A stretch of DNA of 16,541 bases from CAVQFC01 sp036497895 (GTDB lineage: Bacteria > Acidobacteriota > Vicinamibacteria > Vicinamibacterales > CAVVIG01), in contig DASXIR010000273.1 of NCBI GenBank assembly GCA_036497895.1, positions 1 through 16,541 of the forward strand, read 5' to 3'. Within the stretch, counting starts at the first letter, position 1, and each line of letters starts with the position of its first letter. Positions 14,400-16,541 of the stretch are shown in pieces. The translations under genes were made by a program, and so were the position numbers. The notes below the pieces were generated by a model. It was not told the DNA's origin and did no database searches. It saw only the letters and a list, made by a program, of their open reading frames with translations.

Positions 14400-16541
14400 A
14401 TGCTCAAGACTCTGAAGTACGCGGCGCCGGCTGTTGTGGCCGTTGGCGCAGCCGTCGTCTGGATGACGGTCGGCACGTCGAGCCAGACCTCGATGCCGAG
14501 CACCAAGAATGGCGACTGGACGGCGTACACCGCGGACGTCCGCGGCACCCGCTACGCACCACTCGATCAGATCAACGCCTCGAACTTCAACAAGCTCGAA
14601 GTGGCGTGGCGTTTCAAGACCGATAACCTGGGAACGCGTCCCGAGTTCAAGCTCGAAGGGACGCCGCTCGCGATCAGGGGCGTGCTGTATACGACTGCCG
14701 GCACCCGCCGATCGGTGGTGGCGCTCGACGGCCGCACCGGCGAGCTGATCTGGTCGCACAGCTACCGCGAAGGGCAGCGCGCCGCGATTGCACCGCGCCA
14801 GCTGTCCGGCCGCGGCGTTTCGTACTGGACCGACGGCAAGGGTGACGAGCGCATCCTTTACGTCACGCCCGGCTACCGCCTGTTCGCGCTCAACGCCAAG
14901 ACCGGCGCGATGATCGCCGGCTTCGGCGACGGCGGCGTCGTCGACCTGAAGAAAGGCGCCGTGTTCGGTAAGGGCCAGCAGATCGACCTCGAGACCGGCG
15001 AAATCGGACTGCACTCCACGCCGACCATCGTCAAGGACACGGTCATCGTCGGGTCGTCGTTCAAGGAAGGCATGACCGTCAAGACCCACAACAACACCAA
15101 GGGTCTGGTCCGCGCCTTCGACGTCAAGACCGGAAAGGTGCTGTGGACGTTCAACACCATTCCCAAGCCGGGCGAGTTCGGCAACGACACGTGGGAGAAC
15201 GAGTCGTGGGCGACCAACGGCAACACCGGCGTGTGGACCCAGATCACGGTGGACGAAGAAGCCGGCATCGCGTACCTGCCGGTCGAATCGCCGACCTCGG
15301 ACTTCTACGGTGGTCATCGTCCGGGCAACAACCTGTACGGCGAGAGCCTCGTGGCGGTGGACCTGAAAACGGGTCAGAAGAAGTGGCACTTCCAGATCGT
15401 TCACCATCCGATCTGGGACTACGACCTGTCGTCGGCGCCGATCCTGCTCGACATCAACGTGAACGGAAAGGCGATCAAGGCAGTTGCGCTGCCGAGCAAA
15501 GAAGCGTTCCTGTATGTGTTCGACCGGATCACCGGCGCGCCGGTGTGGCCGATCGAAGAGCGGCCGGTGCCACAGTCTGACGTCCCGGGCGAGAAGACGT
15601 CCGCGACGCAGCCGTTCCCGACCAAGCCACCGGCGTACGCGCGACAGTCGGTCGGCCTAAACGACCTGATCGACTTCACGCCCGAGCTCAACGCGGAAGC
15701 ACGGAAAGTCGTGTCGCGCTACAAGCTGGGACCGATGTTCCTGCCGGGCGTCGTCAGCAAGACCGACGGCCCGATCGCGGCGCTGACCATCGCGACGACC
15801 GCGGGTGGCACGAACTGGCCGGGCGCGGCAGCCAACCCTGAAACGCACGTCGTGTTCGCGCACGCGAGCAACCACTCGGTGGCGCCAATCGGCCTGATCG
15901 AACCGCCGGCGGGCTTCTCCGACATCCGCTATGTGGCCGGCACCGCCGGGCAACCGTTCGTCGAGCGTGAGGGTCCTGGTTTCGGCAGCGCGGCTGATGC
16001 GAAGCAGCGTCCCGCGACTCCTCCGCCTCCCCCGACACCCGCAGCCGGTGCAGCACCGCAAGGCGGCGGTGGCGGTGGCCTGACGGTCCAGGGGCTTCCG
16101 CTCCTCAAGCCGCCGTACGGCATCCTCAACGCGATCGACCTGGACAAGGGCGAGATCAAGTGGCAGGTTCCGCACGGCGACACACCTGACGCGGTCCGCA
16201 ACAGCCCTCTGCTGAAGGGCATGAACATTCCGAAGACCGGTCAGCCCGGCAGCGTCGGCGTGGTCGTCACGAAGAACCTCGTCGTGCTCGGCGATCCCTC
16301 GATCACGACCACGCCAGAACACCCGCGCGGCGCGATGCTCCGCGGCTACAACCAGGCCGACGGCAAGGAGATCGGCGCGGTCTGGATGCCGGCTCCGCAT
16401 AGCGGCTCGCCGATGACCTATATGGCCGACGGCCGTCAGTACATCATCGTGGCGGTCAGCGGCGGCAACTATTCGGGCGAGTACATCGCGTTCGCTTTGC
16501 CCGCCTCGGAGACCCGGACGACCAACCAGGCCGGAGCCCAG
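14400..16541 (+). CDS. PQQ-dependent dehydrogenase, glucose/alcohol dehydrogenase type (3' end outside window)
   Basis: The frame is open for 714 codons from ATG 14400 to the last base, with no stop, so the gene continues past the window. The start is set by CAGGAGA 4 bp upstream and by an N-terminal signal or anchor (MLKTLKYA, core 8-25). The mature part begins with the classic propeller entry NGDWTAYTADVRGTRYAPLDQI (split about 40-60). W339-D-Y-D342 in HHPIWDYDLSSAPIL is the conserved quinoprotein active-site strand, as in membrane glucose dehydrogenase. GGTNWPGAA near 475-483 and AALTIATTAGGTN are later blade motifs. A Pro-rich then Gly-rich low-complexity insert sits at about 537-560. There is no heme c site in the part seen, unlike the other two quinoproteins, so electrons would go to quinone or a separate cytochrome. 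Periplasmic sugar or alcohol oxidation is inferred. Confidence 0.9.
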   Translation, partial: MLKTLKYAAPAVVAVGAAVVWMTVGTSSQTSMPSTKNGDWTAYTADVRGTRYAPLDQINASNFNKLEVAWRFKTDNLGTRPEFKLEGTPLAIRGVLYTTAGTRRSVVALDGRTGELIWSHSYREGQRAAIAPRQLSGRGVSYWTDGKGDERILYVTPGYRLFALNAKTGAMIAGFGDGGVVDLKKGAVFGKGQQIDLETGEIGLHSTPTIVKDTVIVGSSFKEGMTVKTHNNTKGLVRAFDVKTGKVLWTFNTIPKPGEFGNDTWENESWATNGNTGVWTQITVDEEAGIAYLPVESPTSDFYGGHRPGNNLYGESLVAVDLKTGQKKWHFQIVHHPIWDYDLSSAPILLDINVNGKAIKAVALPSKEAFLYVFDRITGAPVWPIEERPVPQSDVPGEKTSATQPFPTKPPAYARQSVGLNDLIDFTPELNAEARKVVSRYKLGPMFLPGVVSKTDGPIAALTIATTAGGTNWPGAAANPETHVVFAHASNHSVAPIGLIEPPAGFSDIRYVAGTAGQPFVEREGPGFGSAADAKQRPATPPPPPTPAAGAAPQGGGGGGLTVQGLPLLKPPYGILNAIDLDKGEIKWQVPHGDTPDAVRNSPLLKGMNIPKTGQPGSVGVVVTKNLVVLGDPSITTTPEHPRGAMLRGYNQADGKEIGAVWMPAPHSGSPMTYMADGRQYIIVAVSGGNYSGEYIAFALPASETRTTNQAGAQ

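Noticed and set aside
14229..15407. A 392-codon minus-strand frame opposite the third PQQ dehydrogenase
   Set aside because: It is an antisense shadow; the plus strand has promoter, Shine-Dalgarno and clear quinoprotein motifs.

Overview
The window is high-GC DNA from a Gram-negative bacterium. It encodes an outer-membrane beta-barrel protein, a Slt-type lytic transglycosylase and several exported redox enzymes. The gene mix points to an environmental aerobe of the Acidobacteriota type (Vicinamibacteria-like): heme/type II copper/TPR fusions, PVA-dehydrogenase-like quinohemoproteins, and a tmRNA tag ANTQLALAA. This lineage call is an inference from family composition, not a computed placement.

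Layout. Positions 1-1673 hold the 3' part of a cytochrome c - type II copper monooxygenase-like - TPR fusion. From 1674 to 2156 there is no intact gene, only a truncated N-terminal remnant of an AtoE-type short-chain fatty acid transporter on the minus strand. An MFS symporter follows (2157-3419). Two paralogous exported quinohemoproteins (N-terminal heme c, C-terminal PQQ propeller) lie at 3557-5398 and 5786-7618, with a cold-shock-domain gene between them (5549-5752). A small GIY-YIG protein on the minus strand (7561-7872) overlaps the end of the second paralogue. Behind it are a cluster of perfect inverted repeats and the tmRNA gene ssrA (8013-8361, minus).

From a divergent promoter region (8362-8485) three plus-strand genes run closely spaced: a GAF-like protein with an extraordinary GxxxG repeat (8486-9721), a lytic transglycosylase (9763-12054) and a KAT-type aminotransferase (12063-13241). 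A convergent hairpin region separates them from an outer-membrane barrel gene (13340-14185, minus). Divergently from that, a third PQQ dehydrogenase starts at 14400 behind a good sigma70-like promoter and stays open to the window end.

How it fits together. The common theme is periplasmic oxidation. Three PQQ-type propeller enzymes (two with built-in heme c) and a heme/copper protein would feed electrons from alcohols, polyols or sugars to the respiratory chain, with a nearby MFS carrier and the remnant of a fatty-acid carrier. The ssrA to aminotransferase block is housekeeping (ribosome rescue, cell-wall turnover, amino-acid metabolism). I see no defence system, CRISPR array, transposase or integrase. 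The least explained items are the 12-glycine GxxxG tract, the 10-bp hairpin just ahead of the cold-shock ribosome site, the inverted-repeat block after ssrA, and the heme/copper/TPR fusion.
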